Below are positions 34,855-45,730 of a DNA stretch of 64,000 nt, piece after piece; the first letter of the stretch is position 1, and every line of letters starts with the position of its first letter. The position numbers were made by a program, and so were the translations under genes. The stretch is from positions 558,001 through 622,000 of the forward strand of contig NZ_FXUL01000001.1 in NCBI RefSeq assembly GCF_900182955.1. The letters run 5' to 3'. The DNA is from Noviherbaspirillum suwonense (lineage in GTDB: Bacteria; Pseudomonadota; Gammaproteobacteria; Burkholderiales; Burkholderiaceae_D). Under the pieces are notes generated by a model that had not been told where the DNA came from, made no database searches, and worked only from the letters and a program-made list of their open reading frames with translations.

Positions 34855-34932
34855 TCGGGGGCTGAAGCAAGGCCCAGGCAACACCGGCGCAAGGCCGGCA
34901 CGGCGGCCGATGAATCCTGCCGCCGCCTCGGA

Positions 34933-36717
<1,785 letters not shown>

Positions 36718-36780
36718 CGCATGCCCGCGGTCGCCGAAGTGCGGCCGGCAGGTGGAACAGGCGGAGCGTACGGAAAGCTG

Positions 36781-36811
36781 AAGTTGTTCAAGGCGTTCAA
36801 GTTGTTCAAGG
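36781..36811. repeat. 13-bp direct repeat AAGTTGTTCAAGG
   Basis: Exact copies at 36781-36793 and 36799-36811, 18 bp apart, in the gap between the exporter start and the stop of the AttH-like gene. Could be a regulator site for the exporter or chance; weak evidence. Confidence 0.3.
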
Positions 36812-36823
36812 TATCCAGGATGG

Positions 36824-37918
36824 TCAAAGTTTCAGGGCTTTCAGGTAGCCGGTCAGTTCAAGGTAGCCGCGGCCGGCGGCCTGGCCGTTGCGGCTGACCG
36901 CGACCGCGCCTTCCCAGTAGACCGAGCCGGTGGAGGTGCGCGAGTCGAGTTCCTGGTCGTCCTGCAGCGGCGTGAGCATCCAGCGGATGTCGCCGGTGCG
37001 GATTTCCATCTGCACCGGGTAGCTGGCATTGGTGCGCGGCGAGCGCCAGACGCGGGACGGCGCGAAGACGATCTGCTCCTGCGGGTACTGCGTCACGCGG
37101 CCGGCGGCGTCGCGCAGCGCGGCATGCGACCACAGCGTCTTGCCGTCCCGGCTGCGGATGCGGAAGGCCATCAGCGCCGAGCCGTCGTCGAGGTTCACGC
37201 CGGTCCAGTCCCAGCCCTGCGCGTCCTTGTCGAGGATGGTGCTGGACCATTCATGGTCGAGCCAGGCGCTGCCGGCGACCGCCGCCGGCTTGCCGCGCCG
37301 GGTCACGCTGCCGCTGACTTTCAGGTGCGGCTCGCTGTAGTAGTGGCTGGCCTGCCCGGGGTGGGGGCCCTTGCGGGAAAAGCCGCGCTCGCCCTGCAGC
37401 ATCAGCGGCTGGGTCGGCGTCAGCACCAGGTCGAGCGTGAACTCGGCGCCCTCGACGCGGGTCCGGTAGGCGCCGTCGGCGCCGCGCCGGAAATGCCAGC
37501 GCTCCAGCTTCACATCGGTGTCGCCGGTCTTCGCATGGGCCAGGCCGAAGCCGGCGCGGGACGCTTTCTGGTCATGCAGCAGCCGTCCGTCCGCCGGATC
37601 GGACAGCGCGGCATGCGCAATGATCAGCTGGTCTGGCGCGAACTTGCTGGGATTGGCCCGGTCATGCTCGGTCGCGGCGCGGAAAAACGTGACCTGGAAG
37701 CCAAGCGGCTTGCCGTCGGGCATGTCGAGCCAGCCGGTCGCGTACCACCACTCGGTCCGGTAGTCCGGGTGCGCGCCGAAGTCGCGCGGAAATTCCAGCG
37801 GCGCATCCGGGCTGACCGCGGCAAACGCCGGCGGCGCGGCCTGCGCCGCCGGAATCAGGCCCGTCGCCAGCGTTGTCGCCAGCATCGCCAGCAAGCCGTA
37901 CAACCATGATTTCCACAT
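36824..37918 (-). CDS. AttH/CrtC-like lipocalin-fold exported protein
   Basis: 364 residues. Signal peptide (LYGLLAMLATTLATGL, cleavage near AAQA). The family signature TEWWYATGWLDM with QVTFFRAA follows, then HLKVSGSVTRRGKP, WLDHEWSSTILDKDAQGWDWTGVNLDDGS and a second lipocalin-like half; this is the carotenoid hydratase/AttH family. ATG 37918 overlaps the permease stop (TGATG). In the known attEFGH arrangement an AttH-like protein accompanies an FtsX-type ABC unit; it probably binds a hydrophobic ligand in the periplasm. No carotenoid genes nearby, so hydratase activity is unlikely. Confidence 0.88.
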   Translation of the reverse strand: MWKSWLYGLLAMLATTLATGLIPAAQAAPPAFAAVSPDAPLEFPRDFGAHPDYRTEWWYATGWLDMPDGKPLGFQVTFFRAATEHDRANPSKFAPDQLIIAHAALSDPADGRLLHDQKASRAGFGLAHAKTGDTDVKLERWHFRRGADGAYRTRVEGAEFTLDLVLTPTQPLMLQGERGFSRKGPHPGQASHYYSEPHLKVSGSVTRRGKPAAVAGSAWLDHEWSSTILDKDAQGWDWTGVNLDDGSALMAFRIRSRDGKTLWSHAALRDAAGRVTQYPQEQIVFAPSRVWRSPRTNASYPVQMEIRTGDIRWMLTPLQDDQELDSRTSTGSVYWEGAVAVSRNGQAAGRGYLELTGYLKALKL

Positions 37919-40437
37919 CACCAGTCCTCCCTGACCGCGCGCACCGCATCGCCCGACACCGCCTGCCGGCCGGCCAGCAGCGCGGTCAGCGCGGCGGACG
38001 CCAGCAGCGCCGCCGCCACCGCGGCCAGCGTGCCCCAGGGCATGTGCAGCTCCATGGTCCAGTGGAAGGACTGCGGATTGACGATGAATACCAGGATCAG
38101 GCTGATGCACCAGCCGAGCAAAAAGCCGACCGCGATGCCGGCGGCGGTCAGCAGGCCGCCTTCGGCCGCCAGCATCGCCAGCACCTGGCGCCGGGTCACG
38201 CCGACATGGCGCAGCATGCCGAACTCGCGGGCCCGGGCCATGGTCTGGGCCGAGAAGGTCGCGGCAATGCCGAACAGGCCGATGATGATGGCCACCGCTT
38301 CGAGCAGGTAGGTGACCGCGAAGCTGCGGTCGAATATCTTCAGGCTGAGCGCCCGGATCTCGCCCGGCTCGGACAGCTCCAGCGACGGGCCGAACGGCAG
38401 CGCGCGCAATCCGGCGGCGGCCTGCGCCGGCGTCGTTCCCGGCCTCAGCCACAGCGCGGCGTCATTGACGCCGGTGTCGCCGGACAGCGCCTGGTAGTCT
38501 GCTAGCCGCATCTGGATCGCGCCGCTCTGGCGCGCATAGTCGCGCCAGACGCCGGCGACGACGAAGGGCTGGCGGCCCGCGCCCAGCGGCAGCATCACCG
38601 TCGCGCCGCGCCGGTAGCCGTAGAGGTCGACCATCGCCTCGGACACCCATACCGGGCGGCTGCCGGCCGGCAGGCGGGTGGCGTCGACCGTGTCGCCGGT
38701 GAGCGGCAGCATGCGGCCCGGGTCGGCGGCGTCGATCGGCCTGGCGATCAGCGCGACGCTGGGCTGGGCCGGGTCCAGCGTCAGCTGCGTGACCCGCTGG
38801 AAGTCGGCGCGCAGCACGCCCGGCACGGCGCCGATGCGGCGCTGCGCGTCCGGCCCGAGCGCGCCGGCGTCGCCGGCGCTGGCGCTGCGCAGGTAGAGGT
38901 CGGCCGGCAGCAGGTGGCGCAGCCAGTCGTCGACCGAGACGCGGAAGCTCGACACCATGATGGCCATCGCCACCATCAGCGCGAAGCTCGACAGCACGCC
39001 GCCCAGCGCGATCGACGCCTGGTTGGGCGCATTTGCGAGGCGGGCCAGCGCCAGCGTGCCGACCACGCCGCGTCCCAGCCCGGACGTGGCGCCGAACAGC
39101 AAGGCGGCGCAGCGCGGCATCAGCGCAATGCCGCCGATCAGCAGCAGCGCCACCGCGAGATAGCCGAAGATGGGCAGGCCGCCGACCGGCGGCAGCCGGG
39201 TCAGCAGCGCGCCCAGCCCGAGGCAGAGCAGCGCCGGCCAGGGCCGCGCCAGCCGCGACAGCGCGACATCCTCGCTGCCGGCCTTCAGCGCCGGCGCAGG
39301 GCGCGCGCGGGCCGCCTCCCATGCCGGGCTGGCGCTGCCCAGCACCGAGATGCCGGAGCCGGCCAGGAAGAACACCAGCGCGGCCAGCGGCTGGAACTGC
39401 ACGCTGGGCCGCACGCCGGGAAAATAGCCGCCGCCAAGGTCGCCGCCGAAGGCCCGCAGCGCCGCCGCCGCCATCCCGTAGCCCAGCAGCAGGCCGAGCA
39501 GCGATCCGGCCACGCCCAGCAGCGCGCCCTCGACCAGCACCTGCGCCAGCAGCTGGCCGCGGGTGCTGCCCATGACCCGCAGCAGCGCGAACTGCTGGCG
39601 GCGGCGGATCACCGACAGCGCCTGCGTCGAAAACACCAGGAAGGCGCCGGTAAACAGCGCCACCAGCGCCAGCACGTTCAGGTTGACCCGGTAGGCGCGG
39701 GACATGTTGTTGCTGCGGGCTTCCTGGTCCTCCGTCTCGGTGGCCAGCAGCGCGTCGCCGAATTCCTGCCGCAGCTGCGCGCGGAACGCCTCGCGGTCGA
39801 TGCCCGGCTCCAGCTTCAGCTCGATGCGCGAGATCCGGCCCAGCCGGTCGAAACGCCATTGCGCGGCGGCGATGTCCATCACCGCGATGCGCTGGCCGGG
39901 CCGCGCGCGGACCAGGCCGCCGGCCACGCGCAGCGTGACATTGCCGGCGCCGGCGCGCAGCGTCAGCCGGTCGCCCGCCCGCAGCTTCAGCCATTCCATC
40001 GCGGCGGGCGACAGGAAGATCGCATCATCCATCAGCGTGTCGTAGCCGCGGTCTTCGGAAGGCACGCCCAGCAGGTCCGGCGCGATGGCGCCGGCGCGGA
40101 AGGCGTCGATGCCCAGTATCTTCAGCACGCCGGCGCGGTCGGGCAGCGTTGCGTCGAGTTCGAGCACGGGGCTGGCCAGCGCGACGCCCGTGTGTTCGGC
40201 CAGCCTCGGGAACAGCGCCTCGTCCAGCGTCGCCTGCGGGCCGCGCACCTGCAGGTCCGAAAGGCCGGAGACGCTCTTGACGGCCGCGGTGAATTCGTTG
40301 AACGCGGCCGCGTTGATCAGGTGGATCGCGAAGCCGAGCGCCACGCCGAGCGCGATCGCGCCCATCGCCACCGCGGCGCGCACCGGGTGGATGCGCCATT
40401 CGCCGGCCAGCAGCCAGCGCGTCAGCAGGCCGTTCAT
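37918..40437 (-). CDS. FtsX/MacB-type ABC permease, fused two-unit (AttFG-like)
   Basis: 839 residues with an N-terminal helix (about 20-45), a large periplasmic domain, three helices at about 260-390, further helices, a second periplasmic domain (about 510-690) and three terminal helices; two FtsX domains therefore sit in one chain, replacing the separate AttF and AttG. GDALL, VIRRRQQFALLRVMGSTRGQL and REFGMLRHVGVTRRQVLAML are the coupling-helix motifs typical of lipoprotein/peptide mechanotransmission ABC proteins. It overlaps its ATPase by four bases (ATGA) and the AttH-like gene by one. Not an importer; likely moves energy or lipophilic cargo across the envelope. Confidence 0.9.
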   Translation of the reverse strand: MNGLLTRWLLAGEWRIHPVRAAVAMGAIALGVALGFAIHLINAAAFNEFTAAVKSVSGLSDLQVRGPQATLDEALFPRLAEHTGVALASPVLELDATLPDRAGVLKILGIDAFRAGAIAPDLLGVPSEDRGYDTLMDDAIFLSPAAMEWLKLRAGDRLTLRAGAGNVTLRVAGGLVRARPGQRIAVMDIAAAQWRFDRLGRISRIELKLEPGIDREAFRAQLRQEFGDALLATETEDQEARSNNMSRAYRVNLNVLALVALFTGAFLVFSTQALSVIRRRQQFALLRVMGSTRGQLLAQVLVEGALLGVAGSLLGLLLGYGMAAAALRAFGGDLGGGYFPGVRPSVQFQPLAALVFFLAGSGISVLGSASPAWEAARARPAPALKAGSEDVALSRLARPWPALLCLGLGALLTRLPPVGGLPIFGYLAVALLLIGGIALMPRCAALLFGATSGLGRGVVGTLALARLANAPNQASIALGGVLSSFALMVAMAIMVSSFRVSVDDWLRHLLPADLYLRSASAGDAGALGPDAQRRIGAVPGVLRADFQRVTQLTLDPAQPSVALIARPIDAADPGRMLPLTGDTVDATRLPAGSRPVWVSEAMVDLYGYRRGATVMLPLGAGRQPFVVAGVWRDYARQSGAIQMRLADYQALSGDTGVNDAALWLRPGTTPAQAAAGLRALPFGPSLELSEPGEIRALSLKIFDRSFAVTYLLEAVAIIIGLFGIAATFSAQTMARAREFGMLRHVGVTRRQVLAMLAAEGGLLTAAGIAVGFLLGWCISLILVFIVNPQSFHWTMELHMPWGTLAAVAAALLASAALTALLAGRQAVSGDAVRAVREDW

Positions 40438-41108
40438 GCCGGGTGCAACCCGTCCTGCGTCAGCACCAGGACGCGGTCGGCGCTGGCCGCGGCCGCGTGG
40501 GAGTGGGTGACCATGATGGCCGATGCGCCGCTGGCCTTGATTTCGTCGCGCAGCAGCTGCAGCACCTCGTGCGCGGTGTCCGGGTCGAGGTTGCCGGTCG
40601 GCTCGTCGGCCAGCAGCAGGCGCGGCCGGTGGACCAGCGCGCGTGCGATGGCGACCCGCTGCAGTTCGCCGCCCGACAGCTGGCGCGGAAAGTCCTGGCC
40701 TCGTCCCTGCAGACCGACCGCGTCCAGCAGCTCGGTCGCGCGCTGCAGCGGCAGCCGGTTCAGCAGAAGCGGCAGCGCCACGTTCTGCGCCAGCGTCAGG
40801 TGCGGCAGGATATGGAAGGCCTGGAAGATGAAGCCCAGCTTCTGCCGCCGCAGCAGCGTGGCGGCGTCGTCATCGAGGCCCGACATCGGCACGCCGTCGA
40901 TCAGCAGCGCGCCGCCGTCGGCCTGGTCGAGGCCGGCCACCAGGTTCAGCAGCGTCGACTTGCCCACGCCCGATTCGCCCATCACCGCGACGTACTCGCC
41001 CGGGGCGAGCGCGAAGTCCAGCCCCGACAGCACGACCCGCTTGCCATACTGCTTGCGCAGGCCGCGGCACTCCAGCGCCGGCGCCAGTTCCAGGCGGTTC
41101 ATTTCCAT
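40434..41108 (-). CDS. ABC ATP-binding protein, LolD/AttE-like
   Basis: 224 residues. Walker A GESGVGKST, Q-loop IFQAFHILPHLT, signature LSGGELQRVAIARAL, Walker B LLLADEPTGNLDP, switch His in VTHSH. The LolD/MacB/FtsE class pairs with FtsX-type permeases, and its partner is the next gene, overlapping by four bases. Another start three codons downstream (MNRLELAP) is possible. First gene of the three-gene AttEFGH-like operon. Confidence 0.93.
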   Translation of the reverse strand: MEMNRLELAPALECRGLRKQYGKRVVLSGLDFALAPGEYVAVMGESGVGKSTLLNLVAGLDQADGGALLIDGVPMSGLDDDAATLLRRQKLGFIFQAFHILPHLTLAQNVALPLLLNRLPLQRATELLDAVGLQGRGQDFPRQLSGGELQRVAIARALVHRPRLLLADEPTGNLDPDTAHEVLQLLRDEIKASGASAIMVTHSHAAAASADRVLVLTQDGLHPA

Positions 41109-41276
41109 TGGGTCGGTCCGGCGCGGCGGCGTGCAAGGGGGAGGGGTGTCATCGGCAGAGGTGTGGTGAATACGATAAACTCCGCCAGTCTAGTGGATGT
41201 GGCATCTTCCCGCTGACAGCATTCCGGCCGGCACCGGCCTTTCCCCTTTTTATTGAGCATGATTCCTGGAGATAGC

Positions 41277-42356
41277 ATGGACAGACGTTCCTTTTTGAAA
41301 ACCACCGCCGCCCTGTCGGCCGCCGGCATGGCGCCACTCGGTTTCGCCGCGGACGAAAAGGAGAAGTGGCGCACGTTCGAGGTCACGACCCGGGTTGAAT
41401 TGCTGGAGGGCGCGCCCGCGCGCATCTGGATCCCGGTGCCGACCGTCAACACCGATTACCAGAAGGTGATCAGCACCACGTTCAATGCGCCTTCCGGCCA
41501 GGCCCAGCTGGTGCAGGACCCGGTCTATGGCGCCGGCATCGTCGCCGCCGAATTCGGCAGCGGCCAGAAGCCGGTGGTCGAGGCGGTCACCCGCTTCGCC
41601 ACCCGCGACCGCGCCGCCGACCTGAGCGCGCCGTCCGACCGCGCGGTGCTGGCCGAGGCCGACCGCGCCAAATACCTCGCCGCCACCGAGCTGCTGCCGA
41701 CCGACGGCATCGTGCGGAAGACCGCGCAGGAAATCACCAGGGGTTCGCGCAACGACCTCGAACGCGCCCATGCGGTGTACGAATGGATCGTCGAGAACAC
41801 CCAGCGCGACCCCAAGGTGCGCGGCTGCGGCGTCGGCGACATCAAGACCATGCTGGAGACCAACAACCTCGGCGGCAAGTGCGGCGACCTCAATGCGCTG
41901 TTCGTCGGCCTGATGCGCTCGGTCGGCGTGCCGTCGCGCGACGTCTACGGCATCCGCGTGGCCGACTCGAAGCTGGGCTACAAGTCGCTCGGCAAGTCCG
42001 GCGACATCACCAAGGCCCAGCATTGCCGCGCCGAATTCTGGCTGGCGGGCTACGGCTGGGTGCCGGTCGACCCTGCCGACGTGCGCAAGGTGGTGCTGGA
42101 GGAGAGCGGCGGCCTGCCGCTGTCCGACGCCAAGGTCGAGGCGGCCCGCAAGCGCCTGTTCGGCTCGTGGGAAATGAACTGGCTGGCCTACAACTATGCG
42201 CATGACGTGAAGCTGCCGGGCGCCGCGCGCGGGCCGGTCGGCTTCTTCATGTACCCGAATGCCGAAGTGGTGGGCCAGGGCAAGGTGTCGCGCATCGACA
42301 GCCTCGACCCGGAAAATTTCCGCTACACCATCACGTCGCGTGAATTGCTTGTTTGA
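41277..42356 (+). CDS. Tat-exported transglutaminase-like protein
   Basis: 359 residues from ATG 41277 with GGAG upstream; an open frame begins at 41253 but lacks the family N-terminus. Twin-arginine signal RRSFLKTTAALSAAG. Transglutaminase-like core: the Cys in GGKCGDLNALFVGLMRSVGVPSR, the His in HCRAEFWLAGYGWVPVDPADV and a following Asp make the expected Cys-His-Asp triad. Such proteins are periplasmic cysteine proteases or acyltransferases of unknown substrate. It heads a run leading through a TlpA-like thioredoxin to egtD and egtB (24, 16 and 21 bp gaps), so may share a transcript. Confidence 0.9.
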   Translation: MDRRSFLKTTAALSAAGMAPLGFAADEKEKWRTFEVTTRVELLEGAPARIWIPVPTVNTDYQKVISTTFNAPSGQAQLVQDPVYGAGIVAAEFGSGQKPVVEAVTRFATRDRAADLSAPSDRAVLAEADRAKYLAATELLPTDGIVRKTAQEITRGSRNDLERAHAVYEWIVENTQRDPKVRGCGVGDIKTMLETNNLGGKCGDLNALFVGLMRSVGVPSRDVYGIRVADSKLGYKSLGKSGDITKAQHCRAEFWLAGYGWVPVDPADVRKVVLEESGGLPLSDAKVEAARKRLFGSWEMNWLAYNYAHDVKLPGAARGPVGFFMYPNAEVVGQGKVSRIDSLDPENFRYTITSRELLV

Positions 42357-42380
42357 CCGCATGCCGGGGCGAATTCAAAG

Positions 42381-42908
42381 ATGATGAAATACCATCCTTT
42401 GCCTGCTTTCCTGTCCGCGTGCGCGGTGTCGGCCTGCCTGTTCGGCGGCCATGCGCAGGCGGCCAGCTGGAAAGCCTTTTCGGCCGAGGGCGGCCAGGCG
42501 CCGGCGCCGCTGGTGCTGCCCGACCTGGCCGGCCGCGACGTCGACCTGTCCGCATTCAAGGGCGAGGTGGTGCTGGTGAATTTCTGGGCGACCTGGTGCG
42601 AGCCGTGTCGCGAGGAAATGCCGTCGCTGCAGCGCCTGCAGCAGAAGCTGGGCGGCAGGGGGCTGCGCGTGCTGGCGGTGAATGTCGGCGAAGGCGTGCC
42701 GCGCATAAAGCAGTTCCTGGAGCGCACCCCGGTGTCGCTGACCATGCTGCGCGACGCCGACTCGGACGTGATGAAGGCATGGCGGGTGCGCATGCTGCCG
42801 GCCAGTTTCCTGGTCGACCGCCACGGCATGCTGCGCTACCAGATCGTCGGCGAAGCCGACTACGACGACCCGGCGCAGCAGGCGCCGGTGCTTGAACTCT
42901 TGAAATAA
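42381..42908 (+). CDS. TlpA/ResA-like periplasmic thioredoxin
   Basis: 175 residues. Signal peptide to about residue 27 (GHAQA). Thioredoxin fold with redox pair Cys73-Cys76 in NFWATWCEPCREEMPSLQ and the cis-Pro in MLPASFLVDRHG. TlpA-like proteins reduce specific disulfides in the periplasm, often for cytochrome or copper-centre assembly. It sits between the transglutaminase-like gene and egtD, in a tight row, but a link to ergothioneine is not obvious, as EgtB/EgtD are cytoplasmic. Confidence 0.92.
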   Translation: MMKYHPLPAFLSACAVSACLFGGHAQAASWKAFSAEGGQAPAPLVLPDLAGRDVDLSAFKGEVVLVNFWATWCEPCREEMPSLQRLQQKLGGRGLRVLAVNVGEGVPRIKQFLERTPVSLTMLRDADSDVMKAWRVRMLPASFLVDRHGMLRYQIVGEADYDDPAQQAPVLELLK

Positions 42909-42924
42909 GAACGGAACCCCGACA

Positions 42925-43866
42925 TTGGCCGACAACCTCCAACGCAGCGACACCGAAACCAATGTCATCCGCGATGAACTGATCGCCGGCCTGACGGCGC
43001 CGCGCGCGACCACCTCGCCCAAATACCTGTACGACGCGCTCGGCTCCAAGCTGTTCGAAGCCATCTGCGAGCTGCCCGAGTACTACCCGACCCGCACCGA
43101 AGCGGCCATCTTCGAGCGCCACGGCGCCGAGATCGCATCGTCGGTCGGCGCCGGCGCCACGCTGATCGACCTCGGCGCCGGCAACTGCGCGAAGGCGGCG
43201 CGGCTGTTCCCGTCGCTGGCGCCGTCGCAATACGTGCCGATCGATATATCGGCGGATTTCCTGAAGGCGGCCGTGGCCCAGCTGGAGCGGCAGTTTCCGG
43301 ATATCCGCATGCTGGCGCTGGGCATGGACTTTTCATCGACGCTCGACCTGCCGCCGGCGGTGTCGGACGCGCGGCGGCTGTTCTTCTACCCGGGCTCGTC
43401 GATCGGCAATTTCCACCCGGGCGAGGCGCTGGCCTTCCTGCGCCGGTTGCGCCAGGCCGACGGCGACCTGCTGATCGGCGTCGACCTCGTCAAGGACCGC
43501 GCGGTGCTGGACGCCGCCTACGACGATGCGCTGGGCGTGACCGCGAGCTTCAACCTGAACCTGCTGCATCACCTGAACCGCCTGCTGGGCGCGGACTTCA
43601 ACCTGCGCGAGTGGAAGCACCGCGGCTTCTTCAACCCGGAACTGAGCCGGATCGAGATGCACTTGGAGGCGCGGCGCGACCTCACCGTGCGCTGGAACGG
43701 CGGCGTGCGGCGCTTCGGCGAAGGCGAGCGCATCCACACCGAAAACAGCTACAAGTACACCCCGGACAGCTTTGCCGGCCTGCTGCAGGAGGCCGGTTTT
43801 CACCTGGCGCAGCGATGGACCGACGAACGCGGCTGGTTCATGGTCTGCCATGCGCGGCGCGGCTGA
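42925..43866 (+). CDS. egtD: L-histidine N-alpha-methyltransferase
   Basis: 313 residues from a TTG at 42925. SAM-binding motif LIDLGAGNCAKAARLF and family motifs SPKYLYDALGSKLFEAICELPEYYPTRTE, FYPGSSIGNFHP, NLNLLHHLNRLLGADFN, and HTENSYKYTPDSF are diagnostic of EgtD. It trimethylates histidine to hercynine in ergothioneine synthesis. GGAA lies upstream at an acceptable distance. egtB follows 21 bp later, the reverse of the order often seen. Confidence 0.96.
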   Translation: MADNLQRSDTETNVIRDELIAGLTAPRATTSPKYLYDALGSKLFEAICELPEYYPTRTEAAIFERHGAEIASSVGAGATLIDLGAGNCAKAARLFPSLAPSQYVPIDISADFLKAAVAQLERQFPDIRMLALGMDFSSTLDLPPAVSDARRLFFYPGSSIGNFHPGEALAFLRRLRQADGDLLIGVDLVKDRAVLDAAYDDALGVTASFNLNLLHHLNRLLGADFNLREWKHRGFFNPELSRIEMHLEARRDLTVRWNGGVRRFGEGERIHTENSYKYTPDSFAGLLQEAGFHLAQRWTDERGWFMVCHARRG

Positions 43867-43887
43867 GGCCCTGGAAAGGAACACACG

Positions 43888-45141
43888 ATGAATGACAATG
43901 TCGCAGATGCAGCCATCGCAGGCGCCGCGCTGCAGCAGCGCTTCGACGCGGTGCGCCGGCGCTCGGTCAGCCTGGCCGAGCCGCTGTCGGAAGAAGACTG
44001 CTGCGTGCAGTCGATGCCGGACGCCAGCCCGGTCAAGTGGCACCTGGCGCACACGACCTGGTTTTTCGAGACCTTCATCCTGGAACGCCACGAGCCCGGC
44101 TTCGCGCCGCATCATCCGGCATTCCGGATGCTCTACAACTCCTATTACAACGGCGTCGGCGAGAAGCATGCGCGGGCGCAGCGCGGCCTGATCACGCGGC
44201 CCTCGTTCGATGAAGTGCTGTCCTACCGGCATGCGGTCGATGCCCGCATCGGCGCGCTGCTGCGGCAGGGCGACGAGGCGGTGGCGATGCTTGTGGACCT
44301 GGGCCTGCATCATGAACAGCAGCACCAGGAGCTGCTGCTGACCGACGTCAAGCACCTGCTGTCGATGAACCCGCTCTATCCGGCCTATGCCGCCGGCCCG
44401 CTGCCGGCCATGCCCGCCGCCAGGCCCCAGCGCTGGCAGGCTGTCGACGCCGGCGTGGTCGAGATCGGCCATGACGGCGACGGCTACAGCTTCGACAACG
44501 AGCTGCCGCGGCACCGCCAGTTCGTCGAGCCGTATGCGCTGGCGTCCCGCCTCTCGACCAACGGCGAGTACCTGGCCTTCGTGCAGGCCGGCGGCTACCG
44601 CGACCCGGCATACTGGCTCTCGGAGGGCTGGGACTGGGCACGCAACAACGGCCTTGCCAGTCCGCTGTACTGGCACGAGCAAGACGGCCAGTGGCACGAG
44701 TTCACGCTGCACGGCCTGCAGCCGCTCGACCTGAACCGCCCGGTCACCCACCTGTCGTATTTCGAAGCCGACGCCTTTGCCCGCTGGTCCGGCGCGCGGC
44801 TGCCGACCGAGGCGGAATGGGAACATGCAGCCGGCGACGCGCGCGACGACGCCGCGCGCAGCCTGCATCCGGGCGGCCATGCCGATGCCGACGGCCTGTG
44901 CCAGCTCTTCGGCGCCTGCTGGCAATGGACGTCGAGCAGCTATGCCCCTTACCCCGGTTATGCGCCGCAGCCGGGCGCGCTGGGCGAGTACAACGGCAAG
45001 TTCATGTCCAACCAGTACGTGCTGCGCGGTTCGTCCTGCGCGACCCCGGCCGGGCATGCGCGGCCGACCTACCGCAACTTCTTTCCCGCGTCTGCGCGGT
45101 GGCAGTTCAGTGGCGTGCGGCTGGCGCGTTCGCTGGGCTGA
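43888..45141 (+). CDS. egtB: Hercynine oxygenase (ergothioneine sulfoxide synthase)
   Basis: 417 residues. N-terminal DinB-like domain with iron ligands in WHLAHTTWFFETFIL and HHEQQHQELLLTDVKH, followed by the FGE-sulfatase-like domain (RLPTEAEWEHAAG, GACWQWTSSSY, VLRGSSCATPAGHARPTYRNFFPASARWQFSGVRLAR). It couples hercynine to a thiol donor with O2 on a mononuclear iron, after EgtD makes hercynine. AAGGA precedes the ATG. egtA, egtC and egtE are not in the window; some bacteria lack A and C and use cysteine directly, but which applies here cannot be told. Confidence 0.96.
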   Translation: MNDNVADAAIAGAALQQRFDAVRRRSVSLAEPLSEEDCCVQSMPDASPVKWHLAHTTWFFETFILERHEPGFAPHHPAFRMLYNSYYNGVGEKHARAQRGLITRPSFDEVLSYRHAVDARIGALLRQGDEAVAMLVDLGLHHEQQHQELLLTDVKHLLSMNPLYPAYAAGPLPAMPAARPQRWQAVDAGVVEIGHDGDGYSFDNELPRHRQFVEPYALASRLSTNGEYLAFVQAGGYRDPAYWLSEGWDWARNNGLASPLYWHEQDGQWHEFTLHGLQPLDLNRPVTHLSYFEADAFARWSGARLPTEAEWEHAAGDARDDAARSLHPGGHADADGLCQLFGACWQWTSSSYAPYPGYAPQPGALGEYNGKFMSNQYVLRGSSCATPAGHARPTYRNFFPASARWQFSGVRLARSLG

Positions 45142-45173
45142 ATGCGGCCTGAATCATCGATGGAGGTGGTGTG

Positions 45174-45539
45174 ATGCGCATGAGCGATGAGGAATATTTT
45201 CGCAGCTGTGTGGCGAGGGAGCGGCAGCTGGCGCACCTGCTGGGGCACAAGGTGGAGGAGTTCTACGAGGATGCGGGGACATTGTGGGATGGGACGGTTG
45301 CCATGCCCAAGTGGACGCGGAATTGGGCGGCTTGCGGGCCGTTGATCGCGGAGTATGAAATTGATGTGCGCTTTGAGCGCGAGGGGGGGGTGGGGCATGG
45401 ACATGGGCATGGGCATTGCATCCATGCGGGTGCTGTGACGGTGCAGGTTTCGGATCATCCGGATCGGCAGCATGCGTTGATGTATGCGGTGGTGAAGGCG
45501 GTGGTCCACTTGCTGGAGCATGGCGGGAAGAAGCGGTAA
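45174..45539 (+). CDS. Hypothetical protein with HGHGHGHC motif, DUF2591-like
   Basis: 121 residues; ATG 45174 has GGAGG at seven-base spacing. An acidic/aromatic start (SDEEYFRSCVARERQLAHLLGHKVEEFYED) is followed by WTRNWAACGPLIAEYEIDVRF, a pattern that resembles the W-x-GP-I-I-E motif of phage-type DUF2591 proteins. A run of four Gly-His pairs ending in Cys may bind metal. It follows egtB by 32 bp and directly precedes the palindromic element, so it may be a late addition to this operon. Function unknown. Confidence 0.65.
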   Translation: MRMSDEEYFRSCVARERQLAHLLGHKVEEFYEDAGTLWDGTVAMPKWTRNWAACGPLIAEYEIDVRFEREGGVGHGHGHGHCIHAGAVTVQVSDHPDRQHALMYAVVKAVVHLLEHGGKKR

Positions 45540-45552
45540 GGGGGTGCGGTGT

Positions 45553-45730
45553 GCCCCGCGCGGCGACCGTTGCGGTTGCAGTTAGCTCTGCGCAGCGACC
45601 GTTGCTGTTGACGTTCCGCGCAGCGACAGTTGCAGTGGCTTGTGAACTGGCGCCGTTGCAGCTGTGGCCGTTGCAGTTGCCGTTGCCGTTGCAGTTGCGG
45701 TTGCCTTTGAAGTGGCCGTTGCCGTTGTAG
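45553..45730 (-). repeat. Left GTTGCN hexamer tract of element A
   Basis: Degenerate tandem hexamers (GTTGCA, GTTGCC, GTTGCG) broken by a repeated block like CGCGCAGCGAC(C/A)GTTG that recurs at intervals. The tract is the mirror image of the right flank of element B. Its frames give Arg/Cys-rich nonsense proteins. Confidence 0.8.

Noticed and set aside
34901-34925. CGGCGGC/GCCGCCG hairpin between convergent DUF3422 and exporter genes
   Set aside because: Seven-bp stem with no T-run; too common in GC-rich DNA to call a terminator.
43888-45141. Second formylglycine-generating enzyme
   Set aside because: Has the N-terminal iron-binding DinB-like domain and lies next to egtD; lacks the FGE Cys pair, so it is EgtB.
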